Source of the DNA: OLB6 sp964525565
GTDB taxonomy: Bacteria; Bacteroidota; Ignavibacteria; Kapaibacteriales; Kapaibacteriaceae
Direction: 5' to 3'
Assembly: GCA_964525565.1 (NCBI GenBank)
Contig: CAZGHI010000010.1
Location: forward strand, 1 to 64,000
DNA length: 64,000 nucleotides
The position numbers and the translations under genes were made by a program. The notes under the pieces were generated by a model. It did not search any database, was not told the DNA's origin, and saw only the letters and a list, made by a program, of their open reading frames with translations. Of this stretch, positions 25,733 to 34,959 are shown in pieces (the stretch's first letter is position 1; every line of letters begins with the position of its first letter).

Positions 25733-27436
25733 TCAATAGTTCAGCCGCAGCGTGCGCCGCAACAGTGTGTAGTGGTCATTTTTCCATTCAACATTATACG
25801 CAGCCGCAAGTGATGAGAGAACTTCACGCTGTACCAACGATGAAATGCTTGGGTGATAGTACACCACATAAGGGATACCAGAAACAGCAACCTCGGCGAT
25901 AGCGTTCAGTGAACTTGTAAACTCGGGCAGAGCCCTGGACTGATACGATCTATTCTCATTGGCACCAGTCATCCAGCCGGCAGTGTACCACGCAAGCTGA
26001 GGATTCAATGAGTCGGCGGCATTATGCTCGTGGTACAGATACGTAAACGTTTGTTCTCCACTATCCAGTAAACGAACGGCTATCTCGCGCCCCCCCCGGA
26101 TCTGGCCCGGGAAACCGTACCAGAGTATGTGAACGGCTGTGACTACGCTTCCAGATATAAGTAGTAGTGCAACAGCGAATCGCGCACGTGCAGCTACTGC
26201 ACGTGATATCTTCTCCGGTATAACCAGCGGCAGGAGGACGGCAATGAAGCATATCATACCAACGATGAGTACATCCAGGGGATCCTGCTTCACTGCAGTT
26301 CGTATATGTCCAAACCACGACCACATGCACGCGATAACAAGGACGGCAAACATCATGAGCATCAAACGTGGACTACTTTTATACTGCATTCGCTCAAGTG
26401 TTACAGCGGCAACGCACATGGATGGCGGAATGAGCATCACAACATAGTGCGGGTTTTTTGTTGGAGATGCAGAAAGTCCGATAAAAACCAATGCAAACCA
26501 CGTAAAAATGATTGCTTCCTGCCACCGTTCGACATTCTCGCTGTTGAAACGGTGCAACATTGTTTTCAGAAGTGAGGGCACATGTTTGATGTTTACCAGG
26601 AAGGCCAGAACAAGTGCAGGCTGAGCAACAATCAGTTGGTTCAGGTAGTAATAAAAACCCAGGTGCCTGGTATTCCCTTCTACAACAGATGTAGCATGTT
26701 GGAGCGTAAGGGCGGCAAAAAAGGGAGCACCATGTGCGACAGCCATGTACACATACCATGGAAGTGCAATGATTAGTCCCACACTCACACCAAGTGCACC
26801 TACCATTCGTGAGTCACGATTGAATAAAAACCCTATAACAAACAAGATTGGAAGCGCACCAACGACCAGTTTGGTAAGCATGGCAAAGCCAAGACCAATT
26901 CCAAACACAGCCACGAACAAGAGTACTTTTGAGCTTTGCCAGCGATGACCGTTTGCAAGTAGTTCACGAAGTCGAAAACATCCCCAAAGGGCCAATAGTG
27001 TATAGGTCATCAGCGGCACTTCCGTCATTGCCTGCCGCGAGTACACAACCCAATGCAATGACGCTCCCATGATTATAACACTCAATAGCGCCGTTCGGTG
27101 AGAAACCAAACGCAATAAGATTACATAGAGAAGGCAGAGAGCAATACCGGCATCGAGAATGGTAATCAACCGAACTCCGACAGCGGTTCGGCCAAAAACA
27201 TAGGTTCCGATGGCCACATGCCACGACACCATCGGAGCGGGAATACTTGAGTAGAGACCTCCAAGGGCATGTTCCGTTTGATCCCAGACATTCCCATACA
27301 ACACAATGCCTTCGCCACGCACAGCGTACAACCCTTCGTCCCACGGTTGTACTTCTACACTACCAAGCTTGGTAAAGTACGCAACAACGATTATCAGCAC
27401 TGTGGCCAGCACAGTATGCTGGCGGGATGTGAGCAT
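25733..27436 (-). CDS. Membrane glycosyltransferase, GT-C fold (ArnT/PMT-like)
   Basis: A 567-residue polytopic protein of the dolichyl-phosphate-mannose/ArnT superfamily, which transfers sugars from polyprenyl-phosphate donors on the periplasmic face. The first periplasmic loop carries the acidic motif WDEGLYA near residue 30, the expected catalytic Asp-Glu. A dozen or so membrane helices follow, then a C-terminal soluble domain. The frame is open upstream to 27592, but the first helix begins directly after the ATG at 27436, and upstream residues overlap the site-2 protease gene. Acceptor (lipid A or protein) is unknown. It lies 37 bases after the protease gene. Confidence 0.85.
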   Translation of the reverse strand: MLTSRQHTVLATVLIIVVAYFTKLGSVEVQPWDEGLYAVRGEGIVLYGNVWDQTEHALGGLYSSIPAPMVSWHVAIGTYVFGRTAVGVRLITILDAGIALCLLYVILLRLVSHRTALLSVIIMGASLHWVVYSRQAMTEVPLMTYTLLALWGCFRLRELLANGHRWQSSKVLLFVAVFGIGLGFAMLTKLVVGALPILFVIGFLFNRDSRMVGALGVSVGLIIALPWYVYMAVAHGAPFFAALTLQHATSVVEGNTRHLGFYYYLNQLIVAQPALVLAFLVNIKHVPSLLKTMLHRFNSENVERWQEAIIFTWFALVFIGLSASPTKNPHYVVMLIPPSMCVAAVTLERMQYKSSPRLMLMMFAVLVIACMWSWFGHIRTAVKQDPLDVLIVGMICFIAVLLPLVIPEKISRAVAARARFAVALLLISGSVVTAVHILWYGFPGQIRGGREIAVRLLDSGEQTFTYLYHEHNAADSLNPQLAWYTAGWMTGANENRSYQSRALPEFTSSLNAIAEVAVSGIPYVVYYHPSISSLVQREVLSSLAAAYNVEWKNDHYTLLRRTLRLNY

Positions 27437-27473
27437 GTAGGTATTCGAACGATTGGACAAAAACCACCAGGTG

Positions 27474-28496
27474 TTATACAAAGTACACGAAGCGCACTGG
27501 TAAACACAAAACCAGTATTGCCAGAGCCAGCCATCCAAGCACGGTGCGATAGCCTCCGATGGGGGATGTATCCGGAACTTCAGGATGGTCAATTTTTACA
27601 AGGAACCGTACAAGCAGCGACCACAGCAACCAGCCCTCTCCGGCTTGAAACAACCAGGGCACGGCTTGAATAAGTGAGTTCAGTGCAACCCCAACTGTGC
27701 GCGACAACGTATCAATCCACGGCACCGGCGAGGGTTCAAGAAGTGCGTTATTCACTGCACCAAGTACAGCAAGTGATCCTGCTGTAAACATCATCCACCA
27801 CAGCGTTCTGGAAATCACTCTCTGTCTTTTTCCTCCAACCAAAGCATAGAGCACATGGCCTCCATCCAGACTACCAAAGGGAGCCATGTTCAGTGCCGTT
27901 ACAAACAGCCCAAACCAGCCAACACATAAGAACGGATAGTGGTACACCTCGTTCATCGGAGGTATCCACCCATGTGTTTCCGAAGCCCACCACCGAAAGG
28001 CAGCATTGAGAGGCATATCGCCAAAGTACATTCCGGTAGTAGGGATTGACTCCAGAAAACGATATTCTGGATGAAATGCGTAAATACTCTCTGGTGGAGG
28101 AGCATTTGCGTAGCCAATTCCCAAAATCACCAGACAAACAACAAAACCCGCAAGTGGTCCTGCAACACCAATGTCAAACATCACCTTTCGATTCGGTATC
28201 ATGGAGCGTGTTCGGATCACTGCTCCCATGGTTCCGAAAGGAATCAGCCACAGTAAAGGCATTGGAATGTAGTACGGCAGCGTAGCATCAACACCATGGT
28301 AACGAGCTGCGATATAATGTCCGAACTCGTGTGCGGTTAAGAAACTCATCAGCAGCAGAGCGTAAGTTAGCCCTGTTCCCCACGTTGTAATATCTGTGTA
28401 ATCCTGCATTGCCCATGCCGTGCCTGCCATCATTGTACTTACGAACGTTGCAGCAAACAGCAAAGCATGGAGCCACAGCCTATCAGGACTCCGCAT
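27474..28496 (-). CDS. Site-2 protease-like membrane metalloprotease (M50)
   Basis: A 340-residue intramembrane metalloprotease family protein. It has the zinc motif HEFGH in LTAHEFGHYIAARYHG and the third-ligand motif in FGSLDGGH, both inside hydrophobic segments, with additional helices around them. No PDZ domain is seen, so it is closer to the short FtsH-independent M50 relatives than to RseP. Its ATG lies 14 bases inside the 3' end of lysS, so it is translationally coupled. The substrate is unknown; a glycosyltransferase and a GNAT gene follow in the same unit. Confidence 0.88.
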   Translation of the reverse strand: MRSPDRLWLHALLFAATFVSTMMAGTAWAMQDYTDITTWGTGLTYALLLMSFLTAHEFGHYIAARYHGVDATLPYYIPMPLLWLIPFGTMGAVIRTRSMIPNRKVMFDIGVAGPLAGFVVCLVILGIGYANAPPPESIYAFHPEYRFLESIPTTGMYFGDMPLNAAFRWWASETHGWIPPMNEVYHYPFLCVGWFGLFVTALNMAPFGSLDGGHVLYALVGGKRQRVISRTLWWMMFTAGSLAVLGAVNNALLEPSPVPWIDTLSRTVGVALNSLIQAVPWLFQAGEGWLLWSLLVRFLVKIDHPEVPDTSPIGGYRTVLGWLALAILVLCLPVRFVYFV

Positions 28497-30049
28497 GTTC
28501 TTTCTCCGGCCTCATCTGAGGGAAGAACAGTACGTCACGAATGCTATCGTGATTGGTAAGCAACATCACAAGACGATCTATGCCAATGCCTAACCCTGCT
28601 GTTGGCGGCATTCCAACTTCGATTGCATGCAGGAAATCTTCATCTACAACCATCGCTTCGTCGTCACCATCGGCACGGATCTGTGCTTGTTCTTCTAAAC
28701 GTGTTCTTTGATCTATTGGATCGTTAAGCTCACTAAAGCTATTGGCAATCTCCTTACCATTGATATACAGTTCAAAGCGCTCCACAAGACCTGGCTCCGA
28801 TCTATGTGTTTTTGCCAGTGGACTCATTTCCACCGGATAATCCATCACGAAGGTAGGCTGTAGGAGGTTCGGCTCTACTTTCTCACTGAATATCTCGTCA
28901 ATGATCTTCATTGCACTCCACTGTGGATCTACTGGAACGCCGATTTCTGTGGCGGCGTTGGCAAGCTGGTCATGCACCGGACGATCAACATCGCCGCGCC
29001 GCTGCNNNNNNNNNNGTATATTGTGCAAGCAGGGCAAACATTTGCTTGCGTTGAAATGGAGCGCCAAAGTCCACCAATGTACCACCGATGGAGAATGGTA
29101 TCGAAGTGTCGCCTGATAAACTCGTGCGGCTTTTGTAAACTTCGCGAGCAATCGTGCGCACGAGATCTTCGGTTAGATCCATCATCCACAAATAGTCCTT
29201 ATACGCAACGTAAATCTCCATGCTCGTGAACTCGGGATTGTGCGTTTTATCCATTCCCTCGTTTCTGAAGTTTTTGGAGATTTCGTACACTCCTTCAAAG
29301 CCCCCTACGATAAGTCTCTTAAGGTACAACTCGTCAGCGATACGGAGGTAGAGATCTACATCGAGCGCGTTGTGGTGCGTGATAAATGGACGGGCTGTCG
29401 CACCTCCGTACAATGGTTGCAATATCGGAGTTTCAACCTCTAACCAGCCCCNNNNNNNNNNNNNNNNNNNNNNNNNCGTTCGGATAATCAACGACCGAAT
29501 GATGAATGTTTCTTTAATCTCTGGATTGGCAATAAGATCCAGGTATCGCTTGCGGTAGCGTTGCTCTTTATCTGCAAACGCACTATAACGATGAACATTC
29601 CCGGCTTCGTCAGTTTCTTCTTTCGTGAGTGGAATCAGCGTAATACTCTTACACAAAAGTGTAAACTCTTTTACGTGTACGCTTATCTCGCCCATACGTG
29701 TTCGGAATACAAAACCAACGGCACCAACAATGTCACCAATATCCAACAAGCGGAGGTGTTCGTACCAATCAGGCAAGTCATCCATCTTCAGATAGAGTTG
29801 AATCTTTCCGGACTGATCCTGGATATGACAAAAACTCGCCTTCCCCATTTTACGAAGGCTCACGATACGGCCCGCTACCGCAACATGCTGGTGCTTCTCA
29901 GGGTGCTCATCCGAGAAGGAATCAAGGATGTTAGCCGCAGAATGTGTTTTGTTGAACGAGGTCGGATAGGGGTTGATTCCAAGAGCGCGCAGCTCTTCTA
30001 ACTTCTGTCTTCGTTGAATTTCCTGATCGTTGAGTGTAATTTCTGACAT
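28483..30049 (-). CDS. lysS: Lysyl-tRNA synthetase, class II (two N gaps)
   Basis: LysS charges tRNA-Lys. The N-terminal OB-fold anticodon domain spans about residues 50-180. The class II catalytic core has motif 2 (FRNEGMDKTHNPEFTSMEIY) and motif 3 (GLGIGIDRLVMLL). Gaps at 29452-29476 and 29006-29015 interrupt it; the first keeps the frame and has about the length expected for the family, the second breaks the frame and is a placeholder. The remaining sequence is intact and collinear, so the gene is judged complete. ATG 30049 is chosen over the ORF extension because a TAnnTTTG box lies 24 bases upstream. It leads a four-gene unit. Confidence 0.93.
29006..29015. other. Assembly gap (10 N) inside lysS
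   Basis: A placeholder gap. The flanking lysS frames differ by one base, so the true length is not 10. Confidence 0.99.
29452..29476. other. Assembly gap (25 N) inside lysS
   Basis: This gap keeps the lysS frame and replaces about eight residues between the IIRT and GWLEVETP segments. Confidence 0.99.
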
Positions 30050-30354
30050 GGCGTTTAGCGTTTTTTGAAGCTGCAAAGATAGGCCCTCACCGGTCTGCAA
30101 ACCATGCGCCTACAACTGCCGGGTGCAAAGCTTTTATTCCTTGAACGCACCTTGACTGTTCACACTTGGAGTCATGGGCACAATACCCCGATTGATGTTA
30201 ACGTTGCTCACATCAAAAGGTACTCGCACATGGGCGCGCGCCAAATGGTTGGGCAATGCAGCAGTGAGCACGTTAAGGGAGAGACAGCAGCAGAGCGGTA
30301 ATGATTGGCTGTTCAGTCATCCTGGCAATCAACCGTGAACATATCTACCACCCG
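30050..30354. other. Intergenic region upstream of lysS
   Basis: 305 bases between the rlmB stop and the lysS start. Apart from the lysS promoter box and a TTTG-like -33 element (30098-30101) I see no gene or structured RNA. Confidence 0.6.
30074..30101 (-). promoter_or_regulatory. lysS promoter: TTTG and TAnnTTTG boxes
   Basis: On the minus strand TTTG (30101-30098) is followed after 16 bases by TATCTTTG (30081-30074), matching the Bacteroidota -33/-7 arrangement. The predicted leader is about 18 bases. Confidence 0.65.
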
Positions 30355-31122
30355 TTATGTAGCGTTCGATCTCCGCTGTCTTGCCGCTTCAAAGAGAATA
30401 ATGCCCGAAGCAACAGAAGCATTGAGCGAGGCAATCGTTCCGAACATTGGGATGCCAACCACCATTGTACACTCTTGCAGTACTCGAGGGTGGAGGCCCT
30501 CTCCTTCGCTACCAATAACAATCACGACAGGGCCCGACAGATCCGACCCATTAAAATACTGTTGCGCAGGAACAGCGGTACCAACAACCTTCCAGCCCTC
30601 GTTACGGAGTTCCCTGAGCGTGGTGCTCACACGCTGCACTTTGCAAACCGGAAGCACTTCCAAAGCTCCTGCCGACGTTTTTACTGCTGCCGGGGTTATA
30701 GGTGCTGAGTGATGCTCAGAGAGAATCAAACCATACGCACCTGCACACTCTGCACTTCGAGCAATGGCACCTAGGTTATGTGGATCGGTGATGCCATCGA
30801 GAACAACCAGGATAGGGTCAGGACGTGAGTGCATAGCACCCTGTACCAGCTCCCGATACGTTACGAGTGTATGCGGTTCTCTCAGAGCTATAACACTCTG
30901 TGCTGCATTGCCATGCACTCCAAGCTCGCGAACAAGAGTTGCGAACTTTCGCTTGTCCATCGTTGATACGGCAATTCCAGATTTCGCTGCTAACGATCGA
31001 AGGCGATGTACGTCGGGGTCATCGGCTCCAAAACAGATAAAGATCTTCTCGATGCGAACATCTGCATGTAGAGCCTCCTGCACGGCTCTTCGCCCAATAA
31101 TGTATCGTGTTCTATCTGCCAA
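30355..31122 (-). CDS. rlmB: RlmB/TrmH-family 23S rRNA 2'-O-methyltransferase
   Basis: A 255-residue SPOUT (knotted) methyltransferase of the RlmB (Gm2251) type. An N-terminal L30e-like substrate-binding domain (about 1-85) precedes the SPOUT domain. Motif 1 is seen in LDGITDPHNLGAIARSAE, motif 2 in VIVIGSEGEGL and motif 3 in IPMFGTIASLNASVASGI, the last two forming the SAM knot. The start overlaps the kynureninase 3' end by 11 bases. The specific rRNA site is inferred from the family. Confidence 0.92.
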   Translation of the reverse strand: MADRTRYIIGRRAVQEALHADVRIEKIFICFGADDPDVHRLRSLAAKSGIAVSTMDKRKFATLVRELGVHGNAAQSVIALREPHTLVTYRELVQGAMHSRPDPILVVLDGITDPHNLGAIARSAECAGAYGLILSEHHSAPITPAAVKTSAGALEVLPVCKVQRVSTTLRELRNEGWKVVGTAVPAQQYFNGSDLSGPVVIVIGSEGEGLHPRVLQECTMVVGIPMFGTIASLNASVASGIILFEAARQRRSNAT

Positions 31123-32371
31123 GAAGTTCTTTCAGAATCTGTCCAAAGCGGGCAACGTCCTCAAAGGTGTTATAGAGCGGCACCGGTGCGATTCGAATCA
31201 CATCGGGATGTCGCCAATCGGCAATCACACCACGCTCGTGAAGGGCGTTGAAGATTGCTTTGCCATCCGAAGCAAAGCGAATGGAAAGTTGCGATCCCCT
31301 CTGACGGGGGTCGCTTGGTGTAATAATCTCAACATCTTTACGTTCGCCAATTGCCTCGAGAACAACCTGTTCTGCAAAGGCTGTAAGGCGGTCTCGCTTC
31401 TCTCCTATTCTGTCCATGCGAGCTTCGTTAAATATCCGTAGCGATGCCAGATGGGCTGCCATCGTAAGTATCGGAGCATTACTAAGCTGCCATCCATCGG
31501 CACCCACAGCCGGAACAAAATCGTGGGCCATCTGAAACCGTGTTGCTTCGTCGTTACCCCACCATCCGGCCAAACGTGGCAGGTTTGTCTTGTGGGCATG
31601 CCGGTCGTGTACAAATGCACCGCCTACACCACCGGGACCGCTGTTGAGGTACTTGCAACTGCACCAGACGGCAAACTCCGGACCCCAATCGTGCAGATCT
31701 AGGTTCACGTTTCCCGCTGCATGAGCCAGGTCGAAACCGGCAAAGGCCCCAACAGCATGTGCAGCACGAGTGATAGCGGGAATGTCAAAAAACTGTCCAG
31801 TATAATAATGCACTCCACTGAACATTACTAACGCCAGCGCGTCGCCCTCAGCAAGTATTGCATTCTCGATGTGCTCCGTTGACAGTGTTGGATATCCTTC
31901 GGTGGGAACAAGCTCGACCAGTGCCTCTCTGGGATTAATTCCGTGTAGTTGCATGGCGCTTGCAACAGCATATCGGTCTGATGGAAACTCATGCCCTGCG
32001 ATGATAACCTTATATCGCTGCCTTGTAGGACGGTAGAAGCTTGCAAGCATAAGATGCAGGTTTACCGTGAGTGAGTTCATCGCAACTACTTCGTAAGGCA
32101 GTGCGCCAACAATTGGAGCAAGGAGCGTTTGGAACTGTCGGTGGTACGAGAACCACGGGCGACGCGAGTGCATGTGACCATCTACACCCAGAGATTTCCA
32201 GTCCTCCAGTTCTTCTTGTATCACTGCTTCCACGGATTGTGGCATCAAACCCAGGCTATTGCCTGTAAAGTACAGGACAGGTTTACCCTGTCTTTCCGGG
32301 ATGTAAAAACGAGTCCGAAATCCTGCTAAAACATCTGTGGCGTCAAGTTCTTCAAAACCGAGGTTCATCAT
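31112..32371 (-). CDS. kynU: Kynureninase
   Basis: A PLP enzyme that cleaves kynurenine to anthranilate plus alanine (or 3-hydroxykynurenine to 3-hydroxyanthranilate). The 419-residue protein has the family's YFTGNSLGLMP start, the GVDGHMHSRRPWFSYH segment, FDLAHAAGN, and the PLP-lysine motif WCSCKYLNSGPGG. The frame is open to 32557, but the conserved region starts at the paired ATGs 32371/32368, so the extension is not used. No other kynurenine or NAD-synthesis gene is nearby; the downstream, overlapping gene is the rRNA methyltransferase. Confidence 0.94.
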   Translation of the reverse strand: MMNLGFEELDATDVLAGFRTRFYIPERQGKPVLYFTGNSLGLMPQSVEAVIQEELEDWKSLGVDGHMHSRRPWFSYHRQFQTLLAPIVGALPYEVVAMNSLTVNLHLMLASFYRPTRQRYKVIIAGHEFPSDRYAVASAMQLHGINPREALVELVPTEGYPTLSTEHIENAILAEGDALALVMFSGVHYYTGQFFDIPAITRAAHAVGAFAGFDLAHAAGNVNLDLHDWGPEFAVWCSCKYLNSGPGGVGGAFVHDRHAHKTNLPRLAGWWGNDEATRFQMAHDFVPAVGADGWQLSNAPILTMAAHLASLRIFNEARMDRIGEKRDRLTAFAEQVVLEAIGERKDVEIITPSDPRQRGSQLSIRFASDGKAIFNALHERGVIADWRHPDVIRIAPVPLYNTFEDVARFGQILKELLGR

Positions 32372-32428
32372 CCACGAAATTACACTGTGGGCACCGCACA
32401 CAAGGGGTAACCGTTTCCCCAACCAATG

Positions 32429-32436
32429 TATTTTTG
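32429..32436 (+). promoter_or_regulatory. TAnnTTTG -7 box of the lipoprotein gene
   Basis: TATTTTTG ends four bases before the ATG at 32441, implying a leaderless mRNA. Confidence 0.55.
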
Positions 32437-32440
32437 ATGC

Positions 32441-32884
32441 ATGAAGTACTCCACAACCCTCCTGCTTGTTGTTGTAGCCTTGCTCCCCATTGGATGCTAC
32501 AACTACCTCGAAAAACCACGTCCGATTGTGATGAAGTGCCCGGTCGAGAAAGAACAATACCTGAAATCAGCCATAAACATTTTTCAGGAAAACGGATATA
32601 AGCTGGTAGAGTTAGACACGGCTGCAGGTGTTATCATGGTGCAGGACAGCATTACAGAGGTTGCCTATCGTTACACCGCACTGGTACGAACATGGCGTAT
32701 TGAGCATAAGTCGGACAGTGTTGTAGTTCAGGTTTGGAGCGTAAGCTCGCGCGTTGACGGTAGTGATATCAAGCAAACGTGGGATAAGCGGTGGAGCGAT
32801 GAAATCGTAAAAGAATGGATGCGGCCAGTGCTTACAGCATTAGAAACCACGTGTGGCTTGGGGTCGCCGTTGCGACCTCGATAG
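32441..32884 (+). CDS. Putative lipoprotein of unknown function
   Basis: A 147-residue protein with a lipoprotein signal peptide (LLLVVVALLPIGC, lipidated Cys at residue 19). The rest is a single small alpha/beta domain with a long helix at about 35-55 (KEQYLKSAINIFQENGYKLV) and three strands. I recognise no family. The gene stands alone between divergent kynU and the convergent AtuA-C-like gene. Confidence 0.75.
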   Translation: MKYSTTLLLVVVALLPIGCYNYLEKPRPIVMKCPVEKEQYLKSAINIFQENGYKLVELDTAAGVIMVQDSITEVAYRYTALVRTWRIEHKSDSVVVQVWSVSSRVDGSDIKQTWDKRWSDEIVKEWMRPVLTALETTCGLGSPLRPR

Positions 32885-32919
32885 AAACGGCTCTTGAGTT
32901 GACAGTGAAGGTGCATGCC

Positions 32920-33225
32920 CTATACAGGCAACTCCATCTCGAGCATTGCTGTGGCAATTGTTTTACCCTGAGCATCCAACTTTAGACTTACAGTACCACC
33001 GCCGCCAAGGGTATTGTGCAGCACAAAGTTTAGCGCCCACAAATTCGGCAGTTCGTAACGCTCAACCGGTCCGAAGCAGATCCCACGGAAATGTTCTTTT
33101 ACACGTTCTGCCGTTAGATGTTCGCGGATAATGTGGTAATACTCTTCTGAATATGCGATTACACCACAGTTTGCTGCATCACCCTTATCACCGGAGCGGG
33201 CATGTGCAATGGATCTAAGCTTCAT
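32920..33225 (-). CDS. AtuA C-terminal-domain-like small protein
   Basis: A 101-residue protein matching the C-terminal domain of AtuA/DUF1446 proteins of acyclic terpene and related acyl-CoA catabolism. The diagnostic segments are IAHARSGDKGDAANCGVIA, VERYELPNLWALNFVLHN and LGGGGTVSLKLDAQGKT. In many genomes this domain is a separate gene beside acyl-CoA enzymes. Here no AtuA main domain is adjacent, so its partner must lie elsewhere. Its biochemical role is not established. Confidence 0.82.
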   Translation of the reverse strand: MKLRSIAHARSGDKGDAANCGVIAYSEEYYHIIREHLTAERVKEHFRGICFGPVERYELPNLWALNFVLHNTLGGGGTVSLKLDAQGKTIATAMLEMELPV

Positions 33226-33351
33226 AATACAATAATGGTCAGTTGTTAACCAGTTGAAAGCAGTTACAAGTTACAATACAGCCCGGATACACTATGCACA
33301 CCATTAAAACGGCTTATACGAACTGGTCAGACAGGATTCCCTGCGCACCCG

Positions 33352-33359
33352 TAACTTTG
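33352..33359 (+). promoter_or_regulatory. TAnnTTTG -7 box of the panD operon
   Basis: TAACTTTG ends 24 bases before the panD ATG. It heads the plus-strand run panD to the TldD/PmbA pair. Confidence 0.6.
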
Positions 33360-33383
33360 TAGTTCATCTACAGCGAGAATACC

Positions 33384-33779
33384 ATGCAACGGATTATGTT
33401 CAAAAGCAAGCTGCACCGCGCTCGTATAACGCAAGCAGAGTTATACTACGAGGGAAGTTTAACGATAGACCCGGACTTAATGGCTGCGGCAGACTTCATG
33501 CCTTTTGAAAAGGTAAGTGTAGTCAATGTGAACAATGGCGAGCGATTTGAAACCTATCTCATTCCGGGACGTCCGGGGTCGCGAGAAATCTGCGTTAATG
33601 GTGCAGCAGCCCGAAAAGCACAGGTAGGCGACGAGATCATCATCATCACCTACACCTCTGTTTCAGATGCACTAGCTCGCGATTGGCAACCAACGGTTGT
33701 TCTTCTGGACAAACACAATCAAATCGTTAGCATAAGTCACGACGTTCAGCCGTACAACGTAATGCCGCGCGACAACTGA
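33384..33779 (+). CDS. panD: Aspartate 1-decarboxylase (pro-enzyme)
   Basis: PanD makes beta-alanine for pantothenate and CoA from aspartate. It is made as a pro-enzyme that self-cleaves between Gly and Ser to create a pyruvoyl cofactor; the site YYEGSLTID is visible near residues 22-30. The N-terminal RIMFKSKLHRARITQAEL matches the family. At 131 residues the length is normal. The stop overlaps the next ATG (TGATG), so it is coupled to the uridylyltransferase gene. Confidence 0.96.
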   Translation: MQRIMFKSKLHRARITQAELYYEGSLTIDPDLMAAADFMPFEKVSVVNVNNGERFETYLIPGRPGSREICVNGAAARKAQVGDEIIIITYTSVSDALARDWQPTVVLLDKHNQIVSISHDVQPYNVMPRDN

Positions 33780-34531
33780 TGGCCAGCTTGTCTATTTGCA
33801 TACTCGCTGCAGGAAAAGGAAAGCGCATGGGGCAGCCGGACCGGGCAAAGGTTCTCACCCCGTTAGGTAACACACCGTTACTTGGCTACGTCCTCGACAC
33901 TGCACAAGCTCTTCACCCTGACCATATCGTGGTAATTGTTGGGTATCAAGGACAAAGCGTTTCTGCATATGTACGCGAACAAGCCCCTTTTGCAGCCATC
34001 GTAGAGCAAACAGAGCAACTGGGCACAGGACACGCCGTTCAGCAAACACACTCAGTATTGCATTCCACGGATTCCGACATCGTAATCCTTTCCGGCGATG
34101 TACCGCTGCTAACGGTTTCCACCCTGCAAAACCTGATCTCTCACCATCGCTCAACCAATGCTGATTTAACAGTGCTCACAACGTATATGGACGATGCCAC
34201 CGGGTATGGAAGAATTGCTCGAGATGCCGGTGGGTCTATACAATCAATCGTTGAGCACAAAGACGCAACGCCTGAACAACTGCATATCAACGAGGTAAAC
34301 GCTGGTGTATATGTAGTCCGCAGTTCTGAGTTATTTCCTGCACTCAAAGAAGTCACTAACAACAACGCTCAAGGTGAATACTACCTTACGGATATTGTGG
34401 AAATTCTGTTAAAGAACGGGAAAAGAGTCGAAACCTTTGTTTGTAAACATAATTGGGAAACACAAGGCGTCAATACTCAGCAAGATTTAGATAAAGCGTT
34501 ATCAATACTCCACGAAACTTTAAACTCATGA
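33779..34531 (+). CDS. GlmU-type UDP-GlcNAc pyrophosphorylase, uridylyltransferase domain only
   Basis: A 250-residue nucleotidyltransferase matching the N-terminal half of GlmU, which joins GlcNAc-1-phosphate and UTP to UDP-GlcNAc. It carries ILAAGKGKRMG and the KVL lysine, EQLGTGHAV, ILSGDVPLL, IVEHKDA and EVNAGVY, i.e. the metal, uridine and sugar-binding residues. The left-handed beta-helix acetyltransferase half (about 200 residues) is absent, so acetylation of GlcN-1-P must be done by another protein, or the true substrate differs. It overlaps panD upstream and the epimerase gene downstream (ATGA). Confidence 0.88.
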   Translation: MASLSICILAAGKGKRMGQPDRAKVLTPLGNTPLLGYVLDTAQALHPDHIVVIVGYQGQSVSAYVREQAPFAAIVEQTEQLGTGHAVQQTHSVLHSTDSDIVILSGDVPLLTVSTLQNLISHHRSTNADLTVLTTYMDDATGYGRIARDAGGSIQSIVEHKDATPEQLHINEVNAGVYVVRSSELFPALKEVTNNNAQGEYYLTDIVEILLKNGKRVETFVCKHNWETQGVNTQQDLDKALSILHETLNS

Positions 34532-34953
34532 TTCATGGTGTAGATCATATCGGTGTAGCTGTAAACGATCTCCATTCTGCAATGGAACTCTATACAACTC
34601 TCTTCGGTGTTGCAGAGTTTCACCGCGAACGTGTAGATGATCAGGGTGTTGACATTGCTTCGTTCACCATGGGTTCCATTCGCATCGAACTTACCGCTGC
34701 AACCCGTCCGGACTCACCTATTGCACGCTTCATTGAGAAGAGAGGTGAAGGAATTCACCATGTGGCATTCAAGACGGACAACATCCTTGACGACCTTCGG
34801 GTAAAAGAAGAACAAGGCATTCGTCTTGTGGATAGGGTGCCACGAAACGGTGCTCACAACATGCTTATCGCGTTTTTGCATCCCGCTTCCACAGGGGGCG
34901 TTTTAATGGAATTGTGTGCCGACAAACCGGACGTCCACGAAACACAGCGCTAA
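34528..34953 (+). CDS. mce: Methylmalonyl-CoA epimerase
   Basis: A 141-residue member of the vicinal-oxygen-chelate fold that interconverts (R)- and (S)-methylmalonyl-CoA in propionate metabolism. Metal-ligand segments are VDHIGVAVNDL, GEGIHHVAFKTDN and the final GGVLMELC Glu. The length is normal. No mutase or carboxylase is adjacent. It overlaps the upstream uridylyltransferase gene (ATGA) and precedes gpmA by 6 bases. Confidence 0.94.
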   Translation: MIHGVDHIGVAVNDLHSAMELYTTLFGVAEFHRERVDDQGVDIASFTMGSIRIELTAATRPDSPIARFIEKRGEGIHHVAFKTDNILDDLRVKEEQGIRLVDRVPRNGAHNMLIAFLHPASTGGVLMELCADKPDVHETQR

Positions 34954-34959
34954 TCCATC

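Noticed and set aside
27437..27592. Upstream extension of the glycosyltransferase
   Set aside because: It overlaps the 3' end of the site-2 protease gene and puts unrelated residues before the first membrane helix.
31190..31205. tRNA-like TTCGAATC sequence
   Set aside because: It lies inside the kynureninase coding region with no cloverleaf around it. No tRNA was found anywhere in the window.
32372..32557. Upstream extension of kynureninase
   Set aside because: It overlaps the divergent lipoprotein gene and precedes the conserved family start.
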